Shown here: one piece after another, positions 17,708 to 27,274 of the stretch
How the letters are laid out: every line of letters begins with the position of its first letter
How positions within the stretch are numbered: position 1 is the stretch's first letter
Assembly (NCBI RefSeq): GCF_003011885.1
Contig: NZ_PXXO01000001.1
Location: 298,494-362,493 of the forward strand
Direction: 5' to 3'
Origin: Cyanobium usitatum str. Tous
Lineage (GTDB): Bacteria > Cyanobacteriota > Cyanobacteriia > PCC-6307 > Cyanobiaceae
Length of the DNA stretch: 64,000 nt
Made by a program: the position numbers and the translations under genes
The notes under the pieces: model-generated
Told to the model about the DNA's origin: nothing
Database searches by the model: none
The model's input: the letters and a program-made list of their open reading frames with translations, nothing else

Positions 17708-18217
17708 CTAGGCAGCTTGCTTCCAGAGGTCAGCCTCAGCCTTGATGGCGAAGGTGCGGTGGAACTTCTCGCTGAGGGTGAGCCAGTAGGAGCGGCCCTC
17801 GCTTTGGCGCTTGCGCTCGATGAAATTTTGGGCCAGTAGCTCCTTGATGTGGTCGTAGGCGCCGGAGCCGCGCAACTCGACTAGATCCGATTGCAAAATC
17901 CGCTTTTTTAAGGCAATCGTGGCCAGGGTGCGCAAGGCGGCCGTGGATAGGTCCACGGGCAGGAGGTTCTGAACCAAGTCGCCCAGGCCATCGCGCAGCT
18001 GCAGGCTGTAGCGGTTGCCCTCTTGGCGCACCTCCAGGGCCGTATCCCGGTGGGCGTAGTCGGTGATCAAGGTGATCAAGCCAAGCTCCGCTTCCTCTCG
18101 GCTAACCGCAGCGATCTCAGCCAGCTCTTCCAGGCTGAGGGGCCGGCCTTTCAAGTAGAGGATCGCCTCCATGCGGGCGGGCAGGGATAGGCCCTGAATC
18201 AGCCCCTTGCTTTGCAT
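17708..18217 (-). CDS. scpB: Segregation and condensation protein ScpB
   Basis: A 169-aa kleisin-associated subunit of the SMC-ScpAB condensin complex, acting in chromosome compaction. Tandem winged-helix regions are visible: ARMEAILYLKGRPLSLEELA at the N-terminus and the LRTLATIALKKRILQSDLVELRG block in the middle. The C-terminal segment is SYWLTLSEKFHRTFAI. ScpA is not nearby. It is followed by yggT 23 bases downstream on the same strand. Confidence 0.88.
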   Translation of the reverse strand: MQSKGLIQGLSLPARMEAILYLKGRPLSLEELAEIAAVSREEAELGLITLITDYAHRDTALEVRQEGNRYSLQLRDGLGDLVQNLLPVDLSTAALRTLATIALKKRILQSDLVELRGSGAYDHIKELLAQNFIERKRQSEGRSYWLTLSEKFHRTFAIKAEADLWKQAA

Positions 18218-18245
18218 GGCCGCACGTTACCGCAGCTTTTTGGGC

Positions 18246-19817
18246 TCATGCCAGGGCTGGCAGGGGCGCTGAGCTGGGCCCCAAAAACAGTTGGTAGGCA
18301 GGGTTGGCCGATTCGTCCCAGTGCTGATAGCCCAAGCCATCGAGGAACTCCTGCCAGGCGGGTCTGTCAGCGCGAGGCACCTGCACCCCCACCACGATCC
18401 GCCCTACGTCGGCGCCGTGGTTGCGGTAGTGAAAGATGCTGATGTTCCAGTTGGCGTGTAGGGCGTTTACGAACGCCATCAGGGCGCCTGGTTTTTCGGG
18501 GAACTCGAAGCGATAGAGCAGCTCTTCGCCCTGCGCGAGAGCCGGGCCGGCGCTGGCGGGCAGGCGGCCGCCCACCATGTGACGCAGGTGCAGCTTGGCC
18601 AGCTCGTTGTTGGAGAGGTCGAGGCAGGGGAAGCCGGCGTTCTGCACGTCGTTGATCAGTTGCTGCTCGTCGGCTGTGCCACTGGTTTGCACCCCTACAA
18701 AAATGTGAGCAACCCTGGGATCGGCTAGCCGGTAGCTGAACTCGCTGAGGCTGCGCTGGCCCAGCACGCCACAGAAGCGCCGCAGGCTGCCGGTCTGCTC
18801 GGGGATTTCCACCGCCAGCATCGCTTCGCGGTCTTCGCCGATCTCAGTGCGCTCGGCCACGAAGCGCAGCCGGTCGAAGTTCATGTTGGCGCCGCAGGCA
18901 ACCGCCACCAAGGTTTGGCCGTGCAAGCCCTGTTGCACCACATCGCGCTTCATGCCTGCTACGGCGAGGGCGCCGGCTGGCTCCAGGATCGATCTCGTGT
19001 CTTCGAACACGTCCTTGATGGCTGCGCAGATGGCGTCGGTGTCGACTGTCACCATGCGATCCACCGTTTGCTTCGCCAATTCAAAAGTGAGCTCACCGAC
19101 GCGGCGCACCGCCACGCCATCGGCGAAAAGGCCCACCTGCTCGAGCTGCACCCGCTCCCCGGCGGCTAGGGAGCGGGTCATGGCATCGGCATCCATCGGC
19201 TCAACGCCAACGATCTGCACCTGGGGCCAGAGGGTTTTGACGTAGGCCCCAATGCCGGCGATTAAGCCGCCACCGCCTACGGCCACATAAATAACGTCAG
19301 GCGGCGAGGAGCACTGGCGCAGGATCTCCAACCCGATCGTGCCTTGACCGGCGATCACATCGGGATCGTCAAAGGGATGGATGAAGCTGAGCCCCCGCTC
19401 AAGGCCCAGGAGCGTGGCTTCCGTGCAGGCGGCGTCGTAGTTGTCGCCATGCAGCACCACCTCGGCGCCCCGGGCCGCCACCGCTTTCACCTTCATCTCC
19501 GGTGTGGTGACAGGCATCACAATCACGGCCCTGCAGCCCAACTTCTGGGCGGCTAGCGCCACTCCCTGGGCATGGTTGCCGGCGCTGGCGGCGATCACGC
19601 CCCGCTCCAGCTCGGCAGGCGAGAGGCCCGCCATTTTGTTGTAAGCGCCGCGCAGCTTGAAGCTGAACACGGGCTGCAGGTCCTCACGCTTCAGCAGCAC
19701 CCGGTTGTGCAGGCGCGCCGAGAGATTTGGCGCAGGATCCAGTGGCGATTCAATCGCCACGTCGTAGACCCGCGCCCGCAGGATCCGTTGCAGATAGCTC
19801 TCAGGGGCCTCGCTCAT
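18246..19817 (-). CDS. ilvA: Threonine ammonia-lyase, biosynthetic (IlvA)
   Basis: Deaminates threonine to 2-oxobutanoate, the committed step of isoleucine synthesis. PLP-binding lysine sits in VFSFKLRGAYNK, with the phosphate-gripping VAVGGGGLIAGIG motif. Two C-terminal ACT-like regulatory domains (about residues 320-510) with EIPEQTGSLRRFC and EFPEKPGALMAFV are consistent with isoleucine/valine feedback. At 523 aa it matches the long, allosteric form. It is divergent from dxs. Confidence 0.95.
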   Translation of the reverse strand: MSEAPESYLQRILRARVYDVAIESPLDPAPNLSARLHNRVLLKREDLQPVFSFKLRGAYNKMAGLSPAELERGVIAASAGNHAQGVALAAQKLGCRAVIVMPVTTPEMKVKAVAARGAEVVLHGDNYDAACTEATLLGLERGLSFIHPFDDPDVIAGQGTIGLEILRQCSSPPDVIYVAVGGGGLIAGIGAYVKTLWPQVQIVGVEPMDADAMTRSLAAGERVQLEQVGLFADGVAVRRVGELTFELAKQTVDRMVTVDTDAICAAIKDVFEDTRSILEPAGALAVAGMKRDVVQQGLHGQTLVAVACGANMNFDRLRFVAERTEIGEDREAMLAVEIPEQTGSLRRFCGVLGQRSLSEFSYRLADPRVAHIFVGVQTSGTADEQQLINDVQNAGFPCLDLSNNELAKLHLRHMVGGRLPASAGPALAQGEELLYRFEFPEKPGALMAFVNALHANWNISIFHYRNHGADVGRIVVGVQVPRADRPAWQEFLDGLGYQHWDESANPAYQLFLGPSSAPLPALA

Positions 19818-19890
19818 CGCACCAGTGTCGCAATTCGGACCCCTGGGCGGAAGCTAAGGCCTAGATTGCACCCCACCTCCAGGGTTGTGC

Positions 19891-21819
19891 ATGCATCTCA
19901 GCGAGCTGAGTCACCCGAATCAGCTGCACGGCCTGAGCACGGCAGAGCTTGAAGCCATTGCCCGCCAGATTCGTGAGCGCCATCTGGAGGTGGTGAGCAC
20001 CAGCGGCGGGCACCTGGGTCCTGGGCTGGGAGTGGTGGAGCTCACCCTCGCCCTCTATCAAACCCTCGATCTCGACCACGACAAAGTGGTGTGGGACGTG
20101 GGTCACCAGGCCTACCCCCACAAGTTGATTACGGGCCGCTACAAGGATTTCGACAGCCTGCGCCAGAAGAACGGGGTGGCCGGCTATCTCAAGCGCAGCG
20201 AGAGCCGCTTTGACCATTTCGGTGCCGGCCACGCCAGTACCTCGATTTCGGCGGCCCTTGGCATGGCCCTGGCCCGCGATCGCCGCGGGGAAGACTTCAA
20301 ATGTGTGGCGGTGATCGGCGATGGCGCCCTCACCGGTGGCATGGCACTAGAGGCGATCAATCACGCCGGCCACCTGCCGAAAACCAAGCTGGTGGTGGTG
20401 CTAAACGACAACGACATGTCGATCAGCCCACCGGTGGGGGCCCTTTCCACCTATCTCAACCGCATGCGGTTGAGCCCACCTCTGCAGTTTCTGCAGGGCA
20501 ATGCCGAGGAGGCGATCAAGCACCTGCCCTTCTTGCACGGCGAGCTGCCTAACGAGCTCAAAACTCTCAAAGAGAGCATGAAGCGCCTGGCGGTTCCCAA
20601 GGTGGGAGCCGTGTTTGAGGAGCTGGGCTTCACCTACATCGGCCCAATCGATGGCCACGACATCGCCGGCATGGTGCGCACCTTTGAACAGGCCCACCGC
20701 ACAGAGGGGCCTGTGCTGGTGCACGTGGCCACCACCAAGGGCAAGGGCTACGCCTACGCCGAGGCTGATCAGGTGGGCTATCACGCCCAGAGCGCCTTTG
20801 ATCTGGCCACTGGCAAGGCCTATCCCTCCAGCAAGCCGAAGCCGCCCAGCTACAGCAAGGTGTTTGGCCAGACGCTGGTGAAGCTCTGCGAACAGGACCC
20901 CACCGTGGTGGGCATCACCGCTGCCATGGCCACCGGCACCGGACTGGATCTGCTGGAGAAGGCTTTTCCGGCGCAGTATTTCGATGTGGGCATCGCCGAG
21001 CAGCACGCCGTCACCATGGCGGCTGGCATGGCCTGCGAAGGGCTCAAGCCCGTGGTGGCTGTTTACAGCACCTTCCTGCAGCGCGCCTACGACCAGTTGA
21101 TTCACGACGTCGGCATCCAGAACCTGCCGGTCACCTTTGTGCTGGATCGGGCCGGCATCGTTGGCGCCGACGGCCCTACCCACCAGGGTCAATACGACAT
21201 CAGCTACTTCCGCGCCGTCCCCAATTTCACGGTGATGGCCCCCAAGGATGAGGCTGAGCTGCAGCGCATGCTGGTGACCTCAATTCATCACAGCGGCCCC
21301 TGCGCCCTGCGCATTCCCCGCGGCGAAGGCGAGGGGGTTCCTTTGGCTGAAGAAGGTTTTGAACCCTTAGAGATCGGCCGGGGCGAGCTGCTCACCGATG
21401 GCGACGACCTGCTGATCGTGGCCTACGGCGCCATGGTGGCTCCGGCGATGGCTACGGCCGGACTGCTGCAGGAAAAGGGTCTGCGGGCGGCCGTGATCAA
21501 TGCCCGCTTCCTGCGGCCCCTTGATGAGGTCTTGATCCTCCCCATGGCCCAGCGCATCGGCAAGGTGGTAACCATGGAGGAAGGCTCCTTGGCGGGTGGC
21601 TTCGGGGCTGCGGTGGTGGAAACCCTCAGCGACCACGACGTGCTGGTGCCGGTGCTGCGCATCGGCATCCCCGACGTGCTCGTGGACCACGCCAGCCCGG
21701 AGCAGAGCAAGCACAGCCTGGGCCTCACCCCACCCCAGATGGCGGAGCGGATCATCACCCGTTTTGGTGTTCCCCTTCAAAGCAGTCTCCCTGCTGCGGC
21801 TGCGCCAGTTGCTGTCTGA
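19891..21819 (+). CDS. dxs: 1-deoxy-D-xylulose-5-phosphate synthase
   Basis: Condenses pyruvate and glyceraldehyde-3-phosphate, the first step of the MEP isoprenoid pathway feeding carotenoids, phytol and quinones. TPP and Mg sites are seen in [15 protein letters not shown] and [12 protein letters not shown], the transketolase pyrimidine domain in [15 protein letters not shown], and the C-terminal domain in [16 protein letters not shown] 19891 was chosen over an upstream TTG at 19885 because [15 protein letters not shown] is the family N-terminus. The next gene overlaps the 3' end. Confidence 0.96.
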   Translation: MHLSELSHPNQLHGLSTAELEAIARQIRERHLEVVSTSGGHLGPGLGVVELTLALYQTLDLDHDKVVWDVGHQAYPHKLITGRYKDFDSLRQKNGVAGYLKRSESRFDHFGAGHASTSISAALGMALARDRRGEDFKCVAVIGDGALTGGMALEAINHAGHLPKTKLVVVLNDNDMSISPPVGALSTYLNRMRLSPPLQFLQGNAEEAIKHLPFLHGELPNELKTLKESMKRLAVPKVGAVFEELGFTYIGPIDGHDIAGMVRTFEQAHRTEGPVLVHVATTKGKGYAYAEADQVGYHAQSAFDLATGKAYPSSKPKPPSYSKVFGQTLVKLCEQDPTVVGITAAMATGTGLDLLEKAFPAQYFDVGIAEQHAVTMAAGMACEGLKPVVAVYSTFLQRAYDQLIHDVGIQNLPVTFVLDRAGIVGADGPTHQGQYDISYFRAVPNFTVMAPKDEAELQRMLVTSIHHSGPCALRIPRGEGEGVPLAEEGFEPLEIGRGELLTDGDDLLIVAYGAMVAPAMATAGLLQEKGLRAAVINARFLRPLDEVLILPMAQRIGKVVTMEEGSLAGGFGAAVVETLSDHDVLVPVLRIGIPDVLVDHASPEQSKHSLGLTPPQMAERIITRFGVPLQSSLPAAAAPVAV

Positions 21820-23017
21820 ACCGGAGCCCTACGACTGCGAAGTGCTTGTGGTGGGTGCTGGCCCTTCGGGTGCTGAGCTAGCCCGCTTACTTGCCCAGGC
21901 TGGGGTTGATGTGCTGCTGGTTGATCGGCTTAAGCATTTGGGTCAGGCGGCTTTCAGTAGTGCGGCCCTGCCGCTTGAGACCCTCGATCGCTTTGGCATA
22001 CCCGCTCACGTTGTGGCGGCGCGCTGGAGTGGCTGGCAGCTGGTGGGGCCAGGCGACCAGCGCCGGCTGTGGAGCGCAGGCCAACCCCTCGGCGCCGTGC
22101 TCGATTTTGGTGCCCTGCGTCAGTGGCTAGCTGGCCAGGCCCAGGCCTGGGGCGCCCGCCTGCAGCTCGGCGTCACGGCCATTGGCTGGCATCAAGATGG
22201 CGCTGGCGTTAACACCGTGGTACGCGATGGCGCTGCTGGTAGCCGCCGGCTGCGCAGCCGCTGGCTGGTGGATGCCAGCGGCGAGGGCCGAGCCCTGATT
22301 GGCGAGCAGGCAAAGCTGGCCGATCCGCTGGTGGCCGGCCTGGGGGTGGAGTGGTTGCTGCAGGTGGATCCCGAGCAGCACCGGCCCTGGGCAGACAGGC
22401 TCAGCTTTTTCCTTGGCAGCGACTGGGTGCGGCAGGGTTACGGCTGGGTATTTCCGATGGCACCGGGCCAGCTCAAGGTGGGGGTGTGCCGCTTGGCCGA
22501 TCCCAGCCGTGCCCAGCCAGCGCTGGCTCTGGAGCTGGGCGCCTTAGTACAACGCTGCGGCCTTGGACAAGCCGAGGTGCTCGATCGCCATGGGGGGCGC
22601 ATTCGCAGCACGGTCCGCCGCCATGAACCCCACCGGATGGGCAGGCTGATCGGGTTAGGTGATGCGGTGAGCACGGCCAACCTGCTGGGTGGGGAGGGCA
22701 TCCGCCACGCCCTGGCCAGTGCCCGGGTGCTGGCACCGCTATTGCTGGAGGCCCTGGCCAAACCAGCTGGCTCTGTCGGCCTAGACCAATACGCGAGCCT
22801 CCTAAGAAGCGAGCTGGGCTGGCGCTGGAGCCTGAGTGGCCGCCTAGCTAGGCGCACCTGGCTAGGACTGGCTGATGCCAGGGCCGATGCTCGCCTGGAG
22901 CGCCTGCTGGCTGGCTTGCAAACCCGGCGGGCGGAGGATCTCTCCGCCCTGTTGTTTGACTACCGCTTTGAGCGCTACGGGCTTAAAGCGCTGCCCTACT
23001 TGCTGGGTTGGCGCTGA
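21767..23017 (+). CDS. FAD-dependent oxidoreductase, geranylgeranyl-reductase-like
   Basis: A flavoprotein of about 416 aa with the Rossmann motif [20 protein letters not shown], a central beta-sheet substrate domain, and the second FAD motif [17 protein letters not shown] near residue 300. The [18 protein letters not shown] segment is typical of the geranylgeranyl reductase family, which saturates prenyl chains of chlorophyll or tocopherol precursors. Location immediately after dxs fits isoprenoid metabolism, but the substrate is not proven. The start is uncertain: GTG 21767 overlaps dxs by 53 bases, TTG 21809 by 11. Confidence 0.78.
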   Translation: MFPFKAVSLLRLRQLLSEPEPYDCEVLVVGAGPSGAELARLLAQAGVDVLLVDRLKHLGQAAFSSAALPLETLDRFGIPAHVVAARWSGWQLVGPGDQRRLWSAGQPLGAVLDFGALRQWLAGQAQAWGARLQLGVTAIGWHQDGAGVNTVVRDGAAGSRRLRSRWLVDASGEGRALIGEQAKLADPLVAGLGVEWLLQVDPEQHRPWADRLSFFLGSDWVRQGYGWVFPMAPGQLKVGVCRLADPSRAQPALALELGALVQRCGLGQAEVLDRHGGRIRSTVRRHEPHRMGRLIGLGDAVSTANLLGGEGIRHALASARVLAPLLLEALAKPAGSVGLDQYASLLRSELGWRWSLSGRLARRTWLGLADARADARLERLLAGLQTRRAEDLSALLFDYRFERYGLKALPYLLGWR

Positions 23018-23041
23018 GCCCTGAGGGTGGAACCCAGGTTT

Positions 23042-23299
23042 TCAGACCACGCCGCGGGAGGCCATGCCAAGGATGGCGCCCATGCCGAGGATGTGGCCGA
23101 GGCTCAGGGTGCCGAGCATGGCGCCGTGGCTGAAACCGCCAAATAGGCCGGGGCTGGGCAGCTTCAGACCAACGTTTTGATGTTGGATCGTGGCCTTGCC
23201 AATGGCGATGGCAATCACGTTGCAGACAATCATCACCAACGCCACCTTGGGTGACCAGGTGATGGTGGCGGGGGCAAGGGCCAGGAGGGGAGCGATCAT
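23042..23299 (-). CDS. psaK: Photosystem I reaction centre subunit PsaK
   Basis: An 85-aa two-helix thylakoid protein at the edge of PSI. It has a first helix WSPKVALVMIVCNVIAIAIG, a loop KATIQHQNVG, LPSPGLFGGFSHGAMLG, and the second helix TLSLGHILGMGAILGMAS, all characteristic of PsaK. ATG 23299 gives the expected short N-terminus; upstream residues in the open frame look non-coding. It converges on the FAD oxidoreductase gene. Confidence 0.92.
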   Translation of the reverse strand: MIAPLLALAPATITWSPKVALVMIVCNVIAIAIGKATIQHQNVGLKLPSPGLFGGFSHGAMLGTLSLGHILGMGAILGMASRGVV

Positions 23300-23354
23300 G
23301 GAGCAGGTGCCAACGCCCCATCTTCCGGGCAGCACCCCCTATGGATGACCCGGC

Positions 23355-24437
23355 TTAAGACTTGTTCATTGCCTGCTGCCGCAGCCGGCTGACTACGCCA
23401 TCGCGCTTGAGCCTGCCAAGCGCTTCATTGATCCGGGTTTCCAGGTCTTCGCTGATGCCTGGTGAGAGGGCGAATGCCTGGGATTGGGGGTTGAGGTTGC
23501 GCAGCGCCAGCCCGTAGAGCTTGTGGGGCAGTTGCTGCAGCAAAAAGTCGAGCTGGATGTCGTCGGCGAGCACCGCATCCACGGCATCAGCAGCCAGCAG
23601 GCTGTCGGCGCGGATCACCTGATCCAGCTCGCGCAGCTGAATCGGCGGCTGCAATCCGGAGTCGTTGAGTCTTTGCAGTAGGTCGTTGCTGACGGTGCCA
23701 CGCCGCACGGCAACCCGCTGGCCGGCGAGATCGTTGAGGCTGCGGATGTTGGGGCTCGCCAATTCCTGGTTGCCCCGCACGACGTTCAAGGTGACGTAGC
23801 TGACCAGCAGCGAGGCCGTGATGATCCGCACCAGGTAGGCCACAAAGACAAAGGTGTGGCCCCGTGTACTAACAACCACGGTGTTTGTGCCAGGGCCGGT
23901 GGCTAGCACCTGAAAGATCAAGGCGAAGGCGCGTCGCGGCCCGATCTCCCAGCTGCTGGGTTTGCTGCCGTTGCGCTCCACCTGCCAGACAGCCACGCTC
24001 AACAGGCCAATCAGCACCACGTAGGCCACCAGCAGCCTGATCAGATCAGGAGTCAGCAGGCTGCGCAGCAGGGAACTGCCGAGCTCGAGCTGGTTGCGTT
24101 TGACCATCACCCCCAAGCCCGATTCCTGAAAAGGCAGGCTGAAGCGGTTCTGGCGGATGCGTTCTGGTGAGATGGTGATGCAGCCGATCGCAACGTCCAC
24201 TTCGTTGCGCTTGGTGGCTGCCAGCAGCTCGGTTGTGTTGTCTGCTGGCACCAGTACGTAGGGGATCTGCTCCTGGTCGGCGACCTGTTGCCACAGTTCC
24301 ACGGCCATGCCACTCCAGCTGCCCCGCTGGCGATAGGAGCAGGGCTGGGAGCCATCCGCCACGCCGACTCTCAATACGGGTGCAGCCTGGCTAGGCCCAG
24401 CGGCCATGCTGACGACTATCGCCAGAAGCCAGAGCAT
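23355..24437 (-). CDS. Prokaryotic ionotropic glutamate receptor-like protein
   Basis: Domain order resembles GluR0: signal peptide (1-18), first half of a solute-binding lobe (about 21-115, with SLPFQESGLGVMV), membrane helix M1 (132-151), a pore-like re-entrant region (168-190), M2 (196-219), then the second half of the binding lobe (225-345, with LNDLAGQRVAVRRGTVSND). The pore region reads ATGPGTNTVVVSTRG where GluR0 has a K+-channel-type VGYGD filter. It could be a ligand-gated channel with other selectivity or a non-conducting sensor. The ATG overlaps the DUF3593 stop (TGATG). Confidence 0.75.
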   Translation of the reverse strand: MLWLLAIVVSMAAGPSQAAPVLRVGVADGSQPCSYRQRGSWSGMAVELWQQVADQEQIPYVLVPADNTTELLAATKRNEVDVAIGCITISPERIRQNRFSLPFQESGLGVMVKRNQLELGSSLLRSLLTPDLIRLLVAYVVLIGLLSVAVWQVERNGSKPSSWEIGPRRAFALIFQVLATGPGTNTVVVSTRGHTFVFVAYLVRIITASLLVSYVTLNVVRGNQELASPNIRSLNDLAGQRVAVRRGTVSNDLLQRLNDSGLQPPIQLRELDQVIRADSLLAADAVDAVLADDIQLDFLLQQLPHKLYGLALRNLNPQSQAFALSPGISEDLETRINEALGRLKRDGVVSRLRQQAMNKS

Positions 24438-24766
24438 CAGGATCGGGGCGGTTGGGCCGTGATCACGGCGCCAATGCCGCTGAAGCCAAGTACCACAAGC
24501 AGGTTGGAGATCGTGAGCAGCGATTCAGCTCCCCCATGCAGGGAATCCACATTGGCCAGCAGCTCGCCATAGCGCAGTTGGGCCACGATGGCGGCGGCAA
24601 TCGTGACGGCCACAAACACCAGGGTGAATTGAAAACCCCGCAGGGCCAGCTTGGGGAACCCCTCAATCCGCCCTGCCCACCAAAGGAAGGCCAGATAGGG
24701 GAGTAGCGACAACACGAACAAAGGCGTGGGGTCGATGCCGGCAAGCCAGCCGAGGGGGCCGCTCAT
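24437..24766 (-). CDS. DUF3593 family membrane protein
   Basis: A 109-aa protein with two or three hydrophobic helices (LFVLSLLPYLAFLWWAG; FTLVFVAVTIAAAIVAQL; LLTISNLLVVLGFSGIGAV). The pattern fits DUF3593, found in cyanobacteria and plants, with unknown function. It sits between the DUF2499 gene (4-base overlap) and the receptor-like gene (one-base overlap), so all three are probably one translationally coupled operon. Confidence 0.78.
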   Translation of the reverse strand: MSGPLGWLAGIDPTPLFVLSLLPYLAFLWWAGRIEGFPKLALRGFQFTLVFVAVTIAAAIVAQLRYGELLANVDSLHGGAESLLTISNLLVVLGFSGIGAVITAQPPRS

Positions 24767-25068
24767 GGCGTCGCCTGCCGCTGCTGGCGCAGCAGGTTCC
24801 AGGCTGCCAGTGCCAGGGCGGCGTTGCCAATGGTGGTGAGGCCCGCCTGAAACACCACCAGGCCCTGCAGGTTTGGGCTGTTGTCAAACAGATGCCAGGT
24901 GCAGGCAGCCATGGCGCTCACCAAGGCCGGCAACATTGCCAGGCTCAACCAACGCCAACCGCCCTCCCGGCGAGCCACCCCCAGGCGCTGCACGGCCACC
25001 ATCGCTACCACCCACTCGAGCACCGAGGTGACGTGAATCCACCAGGTGGGTAGGGAGAGGGCATGCAT
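24763..25068 (-). CDS. DUF2499 (Ycf49-like) membrane protein
   Basis: A 101-aa membrane protein starting HALSLPTWWIHVTSVLEWVVAM, the typical DUF2499/Ycf49-like opening, then two more hydrophobic stretches and the segment CTWHLFDNSP in between. Members occur in cyanobacteria and plastid-containing eukaryotes; function is unknown. It is the first gene of the DUF2499-DUF3593-receptor set and is divergent from csaB with 49 bases between them. Confidence 0.8.
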   Translation of the reverse strand: MHALSLPTWWIHVTSVLEWVVAMVAVQRLGVARREGGWRWLSLAMLPALVSAMAACTWHLFDNSPNLQGLVVFQAGLTTIGNAALALAAWNLLRQQRQATP

Positions 25069-25117
25069 TGACTGATCTTGACAGGGTGAGAAGCTGTGCG
25101 TCTGATACCTGGTTTAG

Positions 25118-26200
25118 GTGCGCGTGATCAGGCCGGCCAAGACGGATCAGTCAGCGCAGCGGCTGTTGCTTTGCGGCTACTACGGCGAGCACAACCTGGG
25201 CGACGACGCCCTGCTGGAGGTGTTGCTGGCCCAGTTGCCAGCTGGCTGCCTCGGCACGGTTACGGCCCACGACGGTGCCCTCGTGCGGGAGCGCTTTGGG
25301 GTTGATACGGTGGCGCGCCGCAGCCTGCCTCTGGTGCTCAAGGCGCTGCGGCACTGCGATGCCTTGGTGCTTGGCGGCGGCAGCCTGCTGCAGGATTCCA
25401 CCAGTTTCAAGAGCCTGCTCTATTACGCAGCTCTGATCGGAGCCGCCCGCTTGCAGGCCAAGCCTGTGCTGCTTTGGGGTCAGGGGCTGGGGCCCCTGCA
25501 GCGGCGGCGCAGCCGAATGCTGGTGAGCTGCCTACTGCGCTTGGCAACGGCTGTGAGCTGGCGCGACCCGGAGTCGGCGGCCCTGGCCAGGAGCCTGGGG
25601 CGTGATGGACCCGTGGGCAGCGATCCGGTCTGGGGCCTACCTCCCCAGCAATGGCGCGGCAGGGGCGGCCCCCTAGTGCTTTGCTTCCGCCCCACCCGCC
25701 AGTTGCAGGGTTCAGCTTGGAGGCCCTATCTGGCCGCCCTGGATCAGTTGGCCGCCAGCCACGACCGGGAGGTGATCTGGCTGCCTTTCCACGCCAACCA
25801 GGACAGGGGCCTGCTGGAGCAGCTGCGCCGTGAGCAGCTGCTGCCGCCAGGGCTGGCAGCCCGCAGTCGGGAGGTGCTGGCTGAGCGGCCCCAGGAGGCG
25901 ATGGCCATATGCAGCGGTGCTGGCTTGGTGGTGGCGATGCGGCTGCACGGCCTGATCCTGGCGGCCCTCTCCGGTGCGCCCTGCGCCGCCCTCAGCTACG
26001 ACCCCAAGGTGGCTGCCGCCGCCGCCAACCTGGGCTGCTCCTGTCAAAATCTTGATATGGCGCCCGGCCCTGGGCTGCTGGCCAGCTGGGATAGGGCGCT
26101 CGACATCCCGCCACCCTCTTCAAGGCTGCTTGAGCTGCGTCAGCAGAGCGAAGTACACCAGCAAGTATTTGCATGGCTGGCACCACTGGCTGGTTTATGA
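25118..26200 (+). CDS. csaB: Polysaccharide pyruvyl transferase CsaB
   Basis: A 360-aa member of the polysaccharide pyruvyl transferase family, which transfers pyruvate ketals onto wall or surface polysaccharides used to anchor surface-layer proteins. Landmarks are LLLCGYYGEHNLGDDALLE, LVLGGGSLLQDSTSFKSLLY and the AMRLHGLILAALSGAPCAAL segment of the C-terminal half. The start is GTG 25118; GTG 25124 is possible. No other surface-polysaccharide gene is adjacent. Confidence 0.87.
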   Translation: MRVIRPAKTDQSAQRLLLCGYYGEHNLGDDALLEVLLAQLPAGCLGTVTAHDGALVRERFGVDTVARRSLPLVLKALRHCDALVLGGGSLLQDSTSFKSLLYYAALIGAARLQAKPVLLWGQGLGPLQRRRSRMLVSCLLRLATAVSWRDPESAALARSLGRDGPVGSDPVWGLPPQQWRGRGGPLVLCFRPTRQLQGSAWRPYLAALDQLAASHDREVIWLPFHANQDRGLLEQLRREQLLPPGLAARSREVLAERPQEAMAICSGAGLVVAMRLHGLILAALSGAPCAALSYDPKVAAAAANLGCSCQNLDMAPGPGLLASWDRALDIPPPSSRLLELRQQSEVHQQVFAWLAPLAGL

Positions 26201-26224
26201 CCAATTGGCCGCGTTAGCGCCTGA

Positions 26225-26803
26225 TCAGCTGGCTTGAAGCTCCCGCAGGCTGGTGAGCACTTCGGCGCTGTGGCCGCTGGGACGCACCGCCACCCAGGTG
26301 GAGCGCAATATGCCCGAGGGGTCGATCAGGAAGGTGTGGCGCTGAGAGAAGGGAGCGATCCAGCTGCCGTAGGCGCGGCTCACCGTGCCAGCTGGATCAG
26401 ACAGCAAGGGAAATGCCAGCCCCTCGCTGCTGCAGAAATCGGCGTGGGATTCGGCATCGTCGGCACTCACCCCCACCACGGCAGCATTGGCGGCACGGAA
26501 GCTGGCCAGGTCTTTTTGAAAACCGCGAGCTTCGATGGTGCAGCCTCCGGTGAAATCACGGGGATAGAAGTAGAGCACCAACCATTTGCCCTGGAAGTCG
26601 GCCAAATTCAGCCGGGTAGGTACGGCTTCACCACCGGCTGCTGGCGCAATGCCGGCTAGGTCGAAATCAGGGGCGGATTGGTTGAGAGCAGGCAGGGTGC
26701 CTCCCAAAGCAAAAGCCTGTCGGCTGGATGCCAACAGGCTTGAAGCACCCGCTGCGGCGGGCAGAAGAGCAACTAGGCCCTGCAAAAGTGCCCGACGCCG
26801 CAT
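26225..26803 (-). CDS. Exported peroxiredoxin (BCP/PrxQ family)
   Basis: A 192-aa peroxiredoxin reducing H2O2 or alkyl hydroperoxides. The N-terminus (MRRRALLQGLVALLPAAAGA) is a signal peptide with clustered Arg, suggesting export to the lumen or periplasm. The peroxidatic Cys88 lies in FYPRDFTGGCTIEARGF. The usual PrxQ resolving Cys five residues later is replaced by Arg; the next Cys is 124. It may use a different resolving partner or act as a 1-Cys enzyme. It follows rpmB by 7 bases on the same strand. Confidence 0.88.
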   Translation of the reverse strand: MRRRALLQGLVALLPAAAGASSLLASSRQAFALGGTLPALNQSAPDFDLAGIAPAAGGEAVPTRLNLADFQGKWLVLYFYPRDFTGGCTIEARGFQKDLASFRAANAAVVGVSADDAESHADFCSSEGLAFPLLSDPAGTVSRAYGSWIAPFSQRHTFLIDPSGILRSTWVAVRPSGHSAEVLTSLRELQAS

Positions 26804-26810
26804 CGCAGGC

Positions 26811-27047
26811 TCAGATTTTGGCCAGGTTGACGCCCAACTCTTTGGCGTAAGCGCCCAGGCCCTTCTTCTGGATGGTTTTCAGAGCGCGGGTGGAGACGCG
26901 CAACTTGATGAAGCGATTGCCTTCAGCCCACCACAGACGGCGCTCTTGCAGGTTCACCTGCTGGAGCTTTTTGGTGCGCACGTGGGAGTGCGAGACGGCC
27001 ATGCCGTTGTTGGCGCGCTTGCCGGTGAGCTGGCAGACCCGGGACAT
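26811..27047 (-). CDS. rpmB: 50S ribosomal protein L28
   Basis: A 78-aa ribosomal large-subunit protein. [31 protein letters not shown] and [15 protein letters not shown] are diagnostic. ATG 27047 is the family start; the frame is open upstream to 27218, but that extension is not L28. It is immediately upstream of the peroxiredoxin gene. Confidence 0.97.
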   Translation of the reverse strand: MSRVCQLTGKRANNGMAVSHSHVRTKKLQQVNLQERRLWWAEGNRFIKLRVSTRALKTIQKKGLGAYAKELGVNLAKI

Positions 27048-27274
27048 GAACCACTTCCAAAACGACTTGCAGGCGCTAGCCCGTATCCCAACCTTACCAA
27101 AGCGTGGATATCCCCGGTCCAGACGGCCTAGGCCTTGATCCGGTTCGGGCTCTGGGGTCCACGTCAGGGGTAGCTCGATCACCACCTCGGCCCCGCCAAT
27201 GCGGTCAGTGGTGCGCACTACGCGGGTGGCTCTAGGGCTGGTGCATGTTGAGCACCGCTCAAGCAGTGCAGCCT

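Noticed and set aside
20401..21192. A 263-aa open frame antisense to dxs
   Set aside because: Shadow of dxs codons with a biased His/Gly composition and no recognisable domain.
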